A stretch of DNA of 64,000 bases from Nocardia rosealba (GTDB lineage: Bacteria; Actinomycetota; Actinomycetes; Mycobacteriales; Mycobacteriaceae). The DNA is taken from assembly GCF_020216065.1 (NCBI RefSeq), contig NZ_JAIWNA010000007.1:1-64000 (forward strand), given 5' to 3'. The notes below the pieces were generated by a model. It was not told where the DNA came from. It was given only the letters and a program-made list of their open reading frames with translations, and ran no database searches. The position numbers and the translations under genes are program-made. Within the stretch, counting starts at the first letter, position 1, and each line of letters opens with the position of its first letter. Positions 42,208 to 51,628 of the stretch are shown in pieces.

Positions 42208-43260
42208 TCAGTTGCCGGAGCTGCGAACGCCCAGGAGTACGTCCTCCCAGGACGGCATCGGCGCCTTACCGCGCTTGTTGCGTGCGGGCTTCGGCTTTTC
42301 CGGCTCGGCGGCTGGCTTGTCCTGCTGCGCGGCGGGCGGCGCCGGTGCGGCGGGCTCGCTCGGTGCGGCAGGGGCCGTCGCCGCCGGAACCGGTGCGGCG
42401 GGCTTGGGGGCCGCCGGCATCGGCGCGGTCGGCATCGGTGCGGCGGGCATCGGCGTGGCGGGCATGGCCGTCGGCGCCGGCTTGGCCGGAATCGCCGCCG
42501 TCCCACCGCCTGCCGCGACCTGGCGCTGCTCGTAGTACTCGTCCAGCGCGGGCTGCGGACGGCTCTGCGGGCGCGGCGTCGGCGTCATCGGCTCACGCGG
42601 ACGCGGCTCCACCGGAACCGGCGCCTCGACCACGGGGGCCGACGGTGCGGGCATGGTGGCCAGACCACGCAGGGCGCGGCCGAAATCCGGGTCGATCAGG
42701 TCGTTGGCCGGGTCGTCGAGCGGGGAGACCGAACCGCCGTGCGCGTCGGGCTGGTAGCGCCAGTGCGCGGCGATCTCGGAGTGTCCGTGCCGCCACTGCA
42801 ATTGCGCGACCCAGAACCCCTTTTCGTCTTTCCAGGCATCCCATTCGGCGTGTTCGATGGTGTGCCCGCGCTCGGCGAAGGCCGCGGTGACGATCTCGTG
42901 CAGCGTCTCCAACGCCGGGCCGTCGGGGCGCACCGGATGGGCTTTCTGCGCCAGCTCGGCGGCGCGAGCACGCTCGAGCAACACCGGATAGGCGAAACGC
43001 TCGACTTTGCTCGCCGGCATGCCGGACTCCGCCGTGACCTGCTCGACGGACGCGCCGGCGCGAATACGGGCCTGGATATCTCTAGGACGCATAGACGCTT
43101 CCATTTCGATCTCGATCTGGCCGAATCGTGCGAGGTCGCCGCGCGCCGCCGCGCGGAGCTTGTCGTCGGCGGGCAGCCGGAACTTGGTGCCGGACTCGAG
43201 GTCGCTGCACACGATGTGCGTGGAGTCGGGCGTCACCCCGATCACTCGAAGTTCACGCAC
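42208..43260 (-). CDS. sepH: Septation protein SepH
   Basis: A cell-division protein that binds FtsZ and promotes Z-ring assembly in actinobacteria. The 350 residues include the N-terminal DUF3071 domain (MRELRVIGVTPDSTHIVCSD...EIEMEASMRPRDIQARIRAGASVEQVTAESGM, a helix-turn-helix-like core), a second conserved block (HTIEHAEWDAWKDEKGFWVAQLQW), a Pro/Ala linker with repeated MPxAP units (about 250-310), and a conserved C-terminal tip (GKAPMPSWEDVLLGVRSS). It corresponds to Rv0883c next to serC. GTG start with GGGAGGTAAC upstream. Confidence 0.93.
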   Translation of the reverse strand: MRELRVIGVTPDSTHIVCSDLESGTKFRLPADDKLRAAARGDLARFGQIEIEMEASMRPRDIQARIRAGASVEQVTAESGMPASKVERFAYPVLLERARAAELAQKAHPVRPDGPALETLHEIVTAAFAERGHTIEHAEWDAWKDEKGFWVAQLQWRHGHSEIAAHWRYQPDAHGGSVSPLDDPANDLIDPDFGRALRGLATMPAPSAPVVEAPVPVEPRPREPMTPTPRPQSRPQPALDEYYEQRQVAAGGGTAAIPAKPAPTAMPATPMPAAPMPTAPMPAAPKPAAPVPAATAPAAPSEPAAPAPPAAQQDKPAAEPEKPKPARNKRGKAPMPSWEDVLLGVRSSGN

Positions 43261-43525
43261 CGTTACCTCCCTATCGCGTCGGCTCCGTCTGTTAGGACAC
43301 CGCCCACTTTCCTAGACAGTAGTGCACATTACTTGGCCGCGGCAGCAGACACGCACGCCCAAATCGCGCACGCGGGCACCCCGGGCGGCTAATCTGATCG
43401 GCTCCCCGCGCGAATCCTGGTCGTGTACAGGCGTTTTGGTGATAGATCAACGGCTCGGTGCCGGATGGAATGTCGCGAAGAATGCGAACTTTGCGAAGCG
43501 TGTCAACGCTGACGAATAGCTGAAT

Positions 43526-43645
43526 GGGGTTTGCGCCGACCGGGAGTTGCGGGTGCGATTTTTGCGACGAAGGAACAAAAATCGTGCCCGCAACTCCCGG
43601 TCTTACAGGGCGCAAACCCCCGCGGCGCCGCAGGCGCCGCAAAAA
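43526..43645 (-). repeat. Long inverted repeat directly after serC, apex TCCTTCGTCGC
   Basis: Outer arms of 12 bases (43526-43537 / 43609-43620), middle arms of 16 (43538-43553 / 43587-43602) and inner arms CGATTTTTG (43556-43564) / CAAAAATCG (43576-43584) are all perfect. They are joined by a two-base mismatch and a TTACAG bulge, giving about 37 bp. In the serC sense the tail begins TTTTTGCGGCGCC directly at the stop codon, and the apex reads TCCTTCGTCGC (43564-43574). The remainder of the 385-base gap to sepH (43261-43525) is less G+C-rich and holds the sepH promoter region but no gene I can support. Confidence 0.88.
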
Positions 43646-44767
43646 TTACAGCTGACCGACTACCCAGTCGATGGAACGGGTCAGCTGGGAAACATCTTCC
43701 GGGTCGATCGCCGGGAACATGCCCACACGCAGCTGGTTGCGGCCCAGCTTGCGGTACGGCTCGGTGTCGACGATGCCGTTGGCCCGCAGGATCTTCGCGA
43801 CCTGGGCGGCGTCGACCGAATCGTCGAAGTCGATGGTGCCGACCACCTGCGAACGGTGCGCCGGATCGGTGACGTACGGGGTGGCGAAGGAGCTCTGCTC
43901 GGCCCAGGTGTAGAGGCGCGAGGACGAGTCGAGGGTGCGCTTCACGGTCCAGTCCAGGCCGCCGTTGGTGTTCATCCACTCGATCTGGTCGGCGAACAGC
44001 AGCAGGGTGGCGATGGCCGGGGTGTTGTAGGTCTGGTCCTTGGTGCTGTTGTCGATGGCGACGGGCAGCGAGAGGAACTCCGGGGTCCAGCGACCCGAGG
44101 CCTTGATCTCCTCCACGCGGGCCAGCGCGGCCGGGCTCATGATCGCGACCCACAGGCCACCGTCGGCGGCGAAGCACTTCTGCGGGGCGAAGTAGTACAC
44201 GTCGGAGTCGGCGATGTTCACCGGCAGACCGCCCGCGCCGGAGGTGGCGTCGATGGCGATCAGCGCGTTCTCCGAACCGGCCGGGCGCGACACCGGGATG
44301 GACACACCGGTCGAGGTCTCGTTGTGGGCCCAGCCGATGAGGTCGACGCTCGGGTCCGACACGGGCTCGGGCGCGCTGCCCGGCTCCGACGACACGACGA
44401 TCGGGTCACCGATGAAGGGGTTGCCCTTGGCGACGGAGGCGAACTTCGACGAGAACTCGCCGTTGGTCAGGTGCAGCGAACGCTCACGGATCAGGCCGAA
44501 GGCGGCCGCGTCCCAGAACGCGGTGGTGCCACCGTTACCGAGCACCACCTCGTAGCCCTCGGGCAGCGAGAACAGCTCGCGCAGGCCGTTGCGCACCCGC
44601 GCCACCACGTCCTTGACCGGCTTCTGGCGATGCGAGGTGCCGAAGACCGAGGCGCCGACAGTCACCAGCGACTGCAGCTGCTCCGGGCGGACCTTGGACG
44701 GGCCACAGCCGAACCGTCCGTCGGCGGGCTTGAGGTCGGCGGGAATTGTCGGGAACGCACTGGTCAT
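43646..44767 (-). CDS. serC: Phosphoserine aminotransferase
   Basis: Converts 3-phosphohydroxypyruvate and glutamate to phosphoserine in serine synthesis (PLP enzyme; also the equivalent pyridoxine-pathway step where that exists). In its 373 residues the PLP lysine is Lys197 (YYFAPQKCFAADGG). FGCGPSKVRPEQ, GNGGTTAFWDAA, WAHNETSTGV and the terminal arginine region NQLRVGMFPA belong to the actinobacterial SerC type (Rv0884c). The ATG at 44767 is preceded by TAAACT at seven bases, so it is probably leaderless. The stop runs straight into a long inverted repeat. Confidence 0.95.
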   Translation of the reverse strand: MTSAFPTIPADLKPADGRFGCGPSKVRPEQLQSLVTVGASVFGTSHRQKPVKDVVARVRNGLRELFSLPEGYEVVLGNGGTTAFWDAAAFGLIRERSLHLTNGEFSSKFASVAKGNPFIGDPIVVSSEPGSAPEPVSDPSVDLIGWAHNETSTGVSIPVSRPAGSENALIAIDATSGAGGLPVNIADSDVYYFAPQKCFAADGGLWVAIMSPAALARVEEIKASGRWTPEFLSLPVAIDNSTKDQTYNTPAIATLLLFADQIEWMNTNGGLDWTVKRTLDSSSRLYTWAEQSSFATPYVTDPAHRSQVVGTIDFDDSVDAAQVAKILRANGIVDTEPYRKLGRNQLRVGMFPAIDPEDVSQLTRSIDWVVGQL

Positions 44768-44774
44768 GCGGGGG

Positions 44775-44780
44775 AGTTTA
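44775..44780 (-). promoter_or_regulatory. -10 hexamer of a probable leaderless transcript (serC)
   Basis: TAAACT on the minus strand lies seven bases before the ATG at 44767. Confidence 0.5.
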
Positions 44781-44820
44781 GTGGTGGGCGGATGACGGTG
44801 GTCGCGGTGGGTGCGGGTCT

Positions 44821-45063
44821 GTGAGCCGCCCCACGTCGGACCGGCGATCCCGCACCTGCGGCGGTTGCGGCCCGCGCTTCGCCGCCGATCGACCGGGCGC
44901 GATCCGCGCCGTGCCTTGCCCGCTGTGTGCGCGGACCGTGGGTCTCGGTGACACCCCGAGCCAGGGTGGTGGCTCTTGTCGTTGCTGCCGGACGCCCGGC
45001 TGGTGCCTTGTGCGGGGAATTTGCCCTGGCGCCAACGTAGTTGGCAGTACTCTTCCGCTATGA
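44821..45063 (+). CDS. Possible small cysteine-rich protein (zinc-ribbon-like)
   Basis: An 80-residue frame opening with GTG, with CxxC pairs CGGC (13-16), CPLC (33-36) and CRCC, and further cysteines at the C-terminus. The first 45 codons show the genome's G/C third-position bias; the rest is less biased. Its TGA overlaps the next ATG as ATGA, which favours a real coupled gene. Against it, the next gene also has its own -10 hexamer, the GTG has no clear SD, and I know no homologue. It could be a zinc-binding protein or chance. Confidence 0.42.
   Translation: MSRPTSDRRSRTCGGCGPRFAADRPGAIRAVPCPLCARTVGLGDTPSQGGGSCRCCRTPGWCLVRGICPGANVVGSTLPL
45048..45053 (+). promoter_or_regulatory. -10 hexamer of a possible leaderless transcript
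   Basis: TACTCT lies six bases before the ATG at 45060. Confidence 0.3.
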
Positions 45064-45695
45064 GTCTGCTGACGGTCGATTCCGGACGGCACCTGCTCGA
45101 TCGGTGGGCGTGGGTTTTCGGGCGGCGCCCGGGATTGCTGTCGGAGGGGGCACGACGGGAACTGCTGCTCAGAGGGTTGCCCGCCACCGCGACGGTGCTG
45201 TCGGTGTGGTCGCGCCGCGGTGAAGTCGGCAATAGGTTCAGCGTGCGGGTGCACCTTCCCGGCGAACTCGCCTACGACGTGCGGGTCCGGCAACGGATCC
45301 GTAGCCAGGATCTGGAATGGATGCGCCCCGGCGACACCATCGGCTGCCGCGTCGACCCCGGCGACCCCGACCGCGTCGTCCTGTACCTCCCCGAACAAAC
45401 CAAATCCACCCCCGGCTCCACCGCCAAGATCCTCGCCAACGGCCGCCGCGCCGAAGCCACAGTCCTCGCCGTAGCCCCCATAGCCACCGACTACACCGCC
45501 CGCGAAGACCCGGTCCTACGCCTCGACCTGGAACTCCGAGCCTGGGACGAACCAACCCCCTGGCGAGTCCGCCTCATCCAACCCGTCCCCTTGACCGCCG
45601 TCGGCCAAATAGAACTGGGCACCCGCCTGGAAGCCGCCTTCTTCACCGTCGACCGAGGAAAGTCCGTAGCCCTCGACTTCACCTCCTTGGGCTGA
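45060..45695 (+). CDS. Hypothetical protein with two repeated beta domains
   Basis: A 211-residue soluble protein I do not recognise. After a basic N-terminus with a short hydrophobic helix come two related segments, ATATVLSVWSRRG...DTIGCRVDPGDPDRVVLYLPEQ and AEATVLAVAPIATDY...LTAVGQIELGTRLEAAFFTVDRGKSVALDF. This is the pattern of small beta-barrel DUF3592-like domains in which xATVLxV starts a repeat. No catalytic motif. It lies between serC and citA in a region where mycobacteria also have hypotheticals. The start overlaps the upstream cysteine-rich frame (ATGA). Confidence 0.68.
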   Translation: MSLLTVDSGRHLLDRWAWVFGRRPGLLSEGARRELLLRGLPATATVLSVWSRRGEVGNRFSVRVHLPGELAYDVRVRQRIRSQDLEWMRPGDTIGCRVDPGDPDRVVLYLPEQTKSTPGSTAKILANGRRAEATVLAVAPIATDYTAREDPVLRLDLELRAWDEPTPWRVRLIQPVPLTAVGQIELGTRLEAAFFTVDRGKSVALDFTSLG

Positions 45696-45767
45696 CCCGA
45701 CAACCTCTGCGTTTGTATTCGCGCACATGGCAATTGAGCCCTCGGTAAGAAGAACTACTGTGGTGAC

Positions 45768-46085
45768 GTGATAGTGCGACGCGCAGCGAAGACCGACCTC
45801 CGGGAGCTGTCAGCGATGCCGACATTCTGGGAGGCCGCGACTCTGGGGGTACCTATCTCTGCGGGTGCCGCGATGTTCATTTTCGGAGTTACCGCAAAGC
45901 TTGCCGATGCCGCATATCCAGCGGTAGACGTCCCGGCCAGCAGCCTGTTCGGCTTGCTGACGCTGACAGCGGCGTCGGTGATCTGCCTACTCGCGTGGAA
46001 AAGAAGTCCACGTTCACTGGGCGCAGCGCTCGGCCTGTCGGTGATCCTGCTGTTTTCCGCGCTCTTCTGGGCGCTATCCCTGTGA
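45768..46085 (+). CDS. Small three-helix membrane protein
   Basis: A 105-residue protein with three hydrophobic segments (AATLGVPISAGAAMFIFGVTAKLA, LFGLLTLTAASVICLLAW, LGAALGLSVILLFSALFWAL). No family recognised. The GTG start has weak SD support (GGTGAC). The segment 45740-46230 is less G+C-rich than its surroundings with weaker third-codon bias, suggesting later acquisition or relaxed selection. Confidence 0.5.
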   Translation: MIVRRAAKTDLRELSAMPTFWEAATLGVPISAGAAMFIFGVTAKLADAAYPAVDVPASSLFGLLTLTAASVICLLAWKRSPRSLGAALGLSVILLFSALFWALSL

Positions 46086-46231
46086 AGAACGAATTTACGT
46101 ATCGACGCGAAGAATGGTTCGGTCCAGAGAGTTGTCTGGCAGTCGTGGCGGGGACGGTGTGCCTCTCCCTGCCTTATCTGGTGGCCGACCGGACTCGCCG
46201 GTTCGGCGAACAAAAAACCGGGCACCGATGA
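46082..46231 (+). CDS. Doubtful 49-residue frame coupled to the preceding gene
   Basis: A frame opening with GTG that overlaps the preceding stop as GTGA and carries one hydrophobic stretch (CLAVVAGTVCLSLPYLVA). It runs into the citA terminator hairpin and ends inside it, which argues against a real gene, though the overlap start is typical of coupled genes here. Confidence 0.25.
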   Translation: MKNEFTYRREEWFGPESCLAVVAGTVCLSLPYLVADRTRRFGEQKTGHR

Positions 46232-46244
46232 GTCGGTGCCCGGT
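46212..46244 (-). terminator. Intrinsic terminator of citA
   Basis: A perfect 12-bp stem, ACCGGGCACCGA (46217-46228) with TCGGTGCCCGGT (46233-46244), and a TGAG loop. On the minus strand it is followed by a run of six U residues (46212-46217), the classical Rho-independent form, rare elsewhere in this window. Confidence 0.9.
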
Positions 46245-46258
46245 CGGGGAGTAGGGGA

Positions 46259-47380
46259 TCAGCCCGCGATGGCCGACCAGCCGGCAACTTCTTCCGGCTT
46301 GCGGGGGCCCGGTCCGGTGTAGATGGCGGCGGGGCGGACGAGCTTGCCCAGCTGCTTCTGCTCGAGGATGTGGGCACACCAGCCTGCCGTGCGGCCGCAG
46401 GTGAACATGGCGGGCATCATGTGGGCGGGGACCTCGGCGAAGTCGAGGATGACCGCGGCCCAGAATTCGACGTTGGTTTCGATGGCGCGGTCGGGGCGGC
46501 GTTCGCGCAGTTCGGCGAGGGCGGCCTGTTCGAGGGCGGCGGCTACTTCGTAGCGGGGGGCGGCCAGGCGCTTGGCGGTGGCGCGCAGCACGCGGGCGCG
46601 GGGGTCCTCGGCGCGGTAGACGCGGTGGCCGAAGCCCATCAGCTTCTCTTTGCGGTCGAGGATGCCCTTCACCAGAGCCCGTGCGTCACCGGTCTTTTCG
46701 ACTTCCTCGATCATCGGGAGCACGCGGGCGGGCGCACCGCCGTGCAGCGGACCCGACATGGCGCCGATCGCACCCGACAGCGACGCCGCCACGTCGGCAC
46801 CGGTGGAGGCGATCACGCGGGCGGTGAAGGTGGAGGCGTTCATGCCGTGCTCGGCGGCCGACACCCAGTAGGCGTCGATGGCCTCGGTGTGGCGCGGGTC
46901 CGGGTCACCCTTCCAGCGGGTCATGAACCGCTCGGTGACGGTGGAGCACTCGTCGATCTTGCGCTGCGGAACGGCGGGCTGGTAGATGCCGCGCGCGGAC
47001 TGCGCCACATACGACAGCGCCATCACCGAGGCACGCGCGAGGTTCTCGCGGGCGGTCTCGTCGTCGATGTCGAGCAGCGGCTCGTAACCCCAGATCGGGG
47101 CGAGCATGGCCAGGCCTGCCTGCACGTCGACGCGCACGTCGCCGGTGTGTACGGGCAGCGGGAACGGTTCGGCGGGCGGGAGGCCGCGACCGAACTGGCC
47201 GTCGACGAGCAGCGCCCACACATCACCGAAAGTCACCTGGTTGGCGACCAAATCCTGGATGTCGACGCCGCGATACCGTAGGGCGCCACCGTCCTTGTCG
47301 GGCTCGGCGATGTCGGTGGTGAAGGCCACCACGCCTTCCAATCCGCTGACGAAATCCTGTGGTACCGAGCTCGCGGTCAT
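46259..47380 (-). CDS. citA: Citrate synthase 2 (CitA type)
   Basis: Condenses acetyl-CoA and oxaloacetate to citrate, or acts as a 2-methylcitrate-type synthase. In 373 residues the active-site histidines are in GPLHGGAPARV and MGFGHRVYR, and the catalytic Asp region is ETNVEFWAAVILDFAEVP. Short Gram-positive type, homologous to mycobacterial CitA (Rv0889c). The start is ATG 47380 with AAGGAG upstream. The main enzyme GltA is at 49861, so two citrate synthases lie 2.5 kb apart, as in mycobacteria. Divergent from pdxH. Confidence 0.92.
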   Translation of the reverse strand: MTASSVPQDFVSGLEGVVAFTTDIAEPDKDGGALRYRGVDIQDLVANQVTFGDVWALLVDGQFGRGLPPAEPFPLPVHTGDVRVDVQAGLAMLAPIWGYEPLLDIDDETARENLARASVMALSYVAQSARGIYQPAVPQRKIDECSTVTERFMTRWKGDPDPRHTEAIDAYWVSAAEHGMNASTFTARVIASTGADVAASLSGAIGAMSGPLHGGAPARVLPMIEEVEKTGDARALVKGILDRKEKLMGFGHRVYRAEDPRARVLRATAKRLAAPRYEVAAALEQAALAELRERRPDRAIETNVEFWAAVILDFAEVPAHMMPAMFTCGRTAGWCAHILEQKQLGKLVRPAAIYTGPGPRKPEEVAGWSAIAG

Positions 47381-47443
47381 GGTGACTCTCCTTGCAGGGG
47401 CAGGCCGATCTTTCGCAACGATAGACCCGCTGGTACTGCGGAG

Positions 47444-47449
47444 TAACGT
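47444..47449 (+). promoter_or_regulatory. -10 hexamer of a probable leaderless transcript (pdxH)
   Basis: TAACGT lies exactly seven bases before the ATG at 47457. It supports that start over the internal ATG at 47562. Confidence 0.5.
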
Positions 47450-47456
47450 CGCCCCT

Positions 47457-48218
47457 ATGCGTGAACTCGACCCGTCCTCGGCGGCCGCGACCGAGCCCGC
47501 CGCGCAGCCTTCCGTAACCCTGTCCGACGCCGCGATTTCCGGCGCTGTCGACCTGAGCACGATGCGCGTCGACTACGGCGATCCGCAGGCGGTGCGCACC
47601 ACCGAACCCGATCTCGACGAGTCGTGGGTGGCCGGTGGCTGGGAGCCGCTGCTGCGCCGCTGGATCGAACAGGCGGGCACCCTTGGGGTGGCCGAACCGA
47701 ACGCGATGGTGCTGGCCACCGTCTCGCTCGCCGGTCCGGCGCCGCGACCGGTGGCGCGCACGGTGCTGTGTAAAGGCCTCTCGCCCGAGGGCGTCGTCTT
47801 CTATACGAACTACGACTCGGCCAAGGGCAATCAGCTCGCCGCCGACCCGTACGCGGCGGCCACCTTCGTCTGGCCGTCGCTGGCCAGGCAGGTGCACGTG
47901 CGCGGCGTGACCGAACGTGTCGCACCCGAGGTCACCGAGGCGTACTGGCAGACCCGGCCGCGCGAATCCCGGCTCGGTGCCTGGGCCTCGCAGCAGTCGC
48001 GACCCGCGGCCACCCGCGCCGACCTCGATCGCGCCCTGGCCGAGACCACCGCACGGTTCGCCGACGTCGACGACATCCCCGTCCCGCCGCACTGGGGTGG
48101 TTATCTGCTGCGCCCCGACGAGGTGGAGTTCTGGCAGGGCAGGCACGGACGGCTGCACAACCGGATCGTCGTCCGCATCGACGGCGAACGGACGACGGTT
48201 CTGCGCCTGCAACCCTGA
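47457..48218 (+). CDS. pdxH: Pyridoxamine 5'-phosphate oxidase
   Basis: An FMN-dependent oxidase making pyridoxal 5'-phosphate from PNP or PMP. Hallmarks are RWIEQA, PNAMVLATV, ARTVLCKGLSPEGVVFYTNYDSAKGNQLA, QVHVRGVTERV, and the C-terminal WGGYLLRPDEVEFWQGRHGRLHNRIVV with the conserved substrate and FMN ligands. The core starts at MRVDYG (ATG 47562); the 35 residues before it are a low-complexity extension supported by the -10 geometry upstream of 47457, giving 253 residues. The internal start remains possible. Confidence 0.92.
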   Translation: MRELDPSSAAATEPAAQPSVTLSDAAISGAVDLSTMRVDYGDPQAVRTTEPDLDESWVAGGWEPLLRRWIEQAGTLGVAEPNAMVLATVSLAGPAPRPVARTVLCKGLSPEGVVFYTNYDSAKGNQLAADPYAAATFVWPSLARQVHVRGVTERVAPEVTEAYWQTRPRESRLGAWASQQSRPAATRADLDRALAETTARFADVDDIPVPPHWGGYLLRPDEVEFWQGRHGRLHNRIVVRIDGERTTVLRLQP

Positions 48219-48269
48219 CGGTGGGATATCTCACCGAGCGCAAACATGGGACGTTTCATCGTGACTGGT

Positions 48270-48275
48270 TAATCT
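48270..48275 (+). promoter_or_regulatory. -10 hexamer of a probable leaderless transcript (MFS gene)
   Basis: TAATCT lies seven bases before the GTG at 48283. Confidence 0.45.
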
Positions 48276-48282
48276 CCGGCGC

Positions 48283-49566
48283 GTGAAACTGCTCGCCGAC
48301 ACCCGGCCCCTGCGTAATCGCGACTATCGCAGGCTGTGGACGACCAACATCGTCACCGTCATCGGCGCGCAACTGTCGGTAGTCGCGGTGCCGCAGCAGA
48401 TCTTTCAGATCACCGGCAGCTCCGGCTACGTGGGTCTGGCCGGCCTGTTCGGCCTGATTCCGCTGGTGGTGTTCGGGCTGTGGGGCGGCGCGCTGGCCGA
48501 CGTGATGGACCGGCGCACCCTGCTCGTCATCACCACCGCGGGCACCGGGGCGACGGCCGTCGCGTTCTGGGTGCAGGCCGCGCTCGGCCTGAACAATGTG
48601 TGGCTCGTGCTCGGCTTGTTCGCCACCCAGCAGGCGTTCTTCGCGGTCAACCAGCCGACCCGCGGCGCGCTGATCGCCCGGCTGCTGCCGCCCGAGCAGA
48701 TCGCCGCCGCCAGTTCGCTGAGCATGACCGTGCAGAACGTGGGCATGATCGCCGGACCGGTCCTCGCCGGTGTGCTGATCCCCGTGCTCGGTCTGTCGAC
48801 GCTGTACCTGCTCGACGCGATCGCGCTGCTCGCCACCCTGTGGGCGGTGTGCCGCCTGCCCGCCTTCCCGCCGAGCGGTGAGCAGCGCCGGGCCGGCCTG
48901 CGAGCCGTGATCGACGGCTTCCGCTACCTCACCGGCCAGCGGATCCTGCTCGCGTCCTTCGTCGTCGACATCATCGCCATGGTGTTCGGCATGCCGCGCG
49001 CACTGTTCCCGCAGATCGCGCACGAGACGTTCCACGATCCGGCCGAGGGCGGGGTGGCGCTCGGTCTGTTGTTCGCGGCGATCTCGGCGGGCGCGGTGCT
49101 GGGCGGGGTGTTCTCCGGGTGGGTGCCCCGGGTGCGCAGGCAAGGGCTGGCGGTGATCGTGTGCATCGCGATCTGGGGCGTGGCGATGGTCGGTTTCGGC
49201 CTCGCGGTCGGGCTTGCCGGGCACCTGTTCGGGCTGGGGGTGTGGTTGTGGATCGCGCTGGCGTTCCTGGCGCTCGGCGGTGCGGTCGACATGGTGTCGG
49301 CGGCGTTCCGGACGGCGATGTTGCTCAACGTGTCGACCGACGAGATGCGCGGTCGGTTGCAGGGGGTGTTCATCGTGGTTGTCGCCGGTGGACCGCGGGT
49401 CGGTGATGTTGCCCACGGTTTTGCCGCCGCGAGCCTGGGTACTGCTGTTGCCGCCGCGGGTGGTGGCGTACTCGTGGTGATCGGGGTGCTTCTCGCCGCA
49501 TTGGCCTTCCCCGCTTTCGTTCGCTACCGCGTGGCTCGCGCGCACGCCGAGGTTGTCGCCGAATAA
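48283..49566 (+). CDS. MFS exporter (EntS-like)
   Basis: A 427-residue major-facilitator protein with about twelve hydrophobic segments. The N-terminus LLADTRPLRNRDYRRLWTTNIVTVIGAQLSVVAVPQQIF and the loop GGALADVMDRRTLL are typical of the EntS/MFS_3 group, which includes enterobactin and drug exporters. The substrate is unknown; siderophore export is one option, but the gene is 43 kb from the siderophore pair and has no iron box. G-rich codons dominate the last third. Confidence 0.85.
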   Translation: MKLLADTRPLRNRDYRRLWTTNIVTVIGAQLSVVAVPQQIFQITGSSGYVGLAGLFGLIPLVVFGLWGGALADVMDRRTLLVITTAGTGATAVAFWVQAALGLNNVWLVLGLFATQQAFFAVNQPTRGALIARLLPPEQIAAASSLSMTVQNVGMIAGPVLAGVLIPVLGLSTLYLLDAIALLATLWAVCRLPAFPPSGEQRRAGLRAVIDGFRYLTGQRILLASFVVDIIAMVFGMPRALFPQIAHETFHDPAEGGVALGLLFAAISAGAVLGGVFSGWVPRVRRQGLAVIVCIAIWGVAMVGFGLAVGLAGHLFGLGVWLWIALAFLALGGAVDMVSAAFRTAMLLNVSTDEMRGRLQGVFIVVVAGGPRVGDVAHGFAAASLGTAVAAAGGGVLVVIGVLLAALAFPAFVRYRVARAHAEVVAE

Positions 49567-49860
49567 GTTGGGAGACAAGGAAATACATGGTCGAGGCGGG
49601 TGGTGGGCAAGTTCGGGCCGTGACCACCGGTTCCGGCCCCGCCGCGTGCCGTGTGAACCCGGATCCGCGCAGGTGGAGCACCTCACCACGGATTCGCCCC
49701 GGTGTGAGCACAGCCCAGGCCAACCCTGATTGCTCATCCACGGCCGACAAGAGTTAGCGTTACACCAAGCGCGCCGTCTGCCGACCGCAAACGGCGCACG
49801 GTTCGGCGCCGGGTTTCAGGGCTCGGCGAGAATCTCAACTAGCCTGAGAGGGATCCTTCC
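49567..49860. other. Gap upstream of gltA
   Basis: A 294-base stretch without a supported gene. It holds the gltA promoter region and a purine-rich GAGAGGGA (49844-49851) that can serve as the gltA SD. CGCGCCGTCTGCC and CGGCGCACGGTTCGGCGCC give weak local pairing. No operator is recognised. Confidence 0.5.
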
Positions 49861-51174
<1,314 letters not shown>

Positions 51175-51214
51175 TCATCTGGACAACGCACACTATCGAA
51201 GGGGATAGCCCGCA

Positions 51215-51574
51215 ATGACCAAGCCGGAAATCGAATTCCAGGAGGGCCCGCCGCCCTCTCAGCTCGTCATCAAGGACATCATCGAAGGCGAAGGCGCCGA
51301 AGCTGTGCCCGGCGGCACCGTGGAGGTCCACTACGTCGGCGTCGAGTTCGAGACCGGCGAGCAGTTCGATTCCTCCTGGGACCGTGGTGAATCCATCACC
51401 TTCCCGCTGCGCGGCCTGATCCAGGGCTGGCAGGACGGTATCCCGGGGATGAAGGTCGGCGGCCGTCGCCAGCTGACCATCCCGCCGGAGCTGGCCTACG
51501 GTCCGGTCGGTGCGGGTCACCACCTGTCGGGCAAGACCCTGGTCTTCGTGATCGACCTGCTCGACGCCAACTGA
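51215..51574 (+). CDS. FKBP-type peptidyl-prolyl isomerase
   Basis: A single-domain cytosolic FKBP of 119 residues with the full family signature: VHYVGVEFETGEQFDSSWDRGESITFPLRGLIQGWQDGIPGMKVGGRRQLTIPPELAYG. No signal peptide. It assists protein folding. The ATG has AAGGGGATAG upstream. Confidence 0.93.
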   Translation: MTKPEIEFQEGPPPSQLVIKDIIEGEGAEAVPGGTVEVHYVGVEFETGEQFDSSWDRGESITFPLRGLIQGWQDGIPGMKVGGRRQLTIPPELAYGPVGAGHHLSGKTLVFVIDLLDAN

Positions 51575-51587
51575 GCTGAGCTAGCGG

Positions 51588-51620
51588 CGGCCCGTGTTTC
51601 CCTCAGGGAGACACGGGCCG
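51588..51620. terminator. Bidirectional terminator hairpin
   Basis: A 15-bp stem with one G-U pair (51588-51602 with 51606-51620) and a three-base loop, between the convergent FKBP gene and the next minus-strand gene. Confidence 0.8.
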
Positions 51621-51628
51621 TCGACGTT

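Noticed and set aside
43547..44824. 425-codon plus-strand frame opposite serC
   Set aside because: Shadow frame of serC that begins inside the inverted repeat. No domain or SD.
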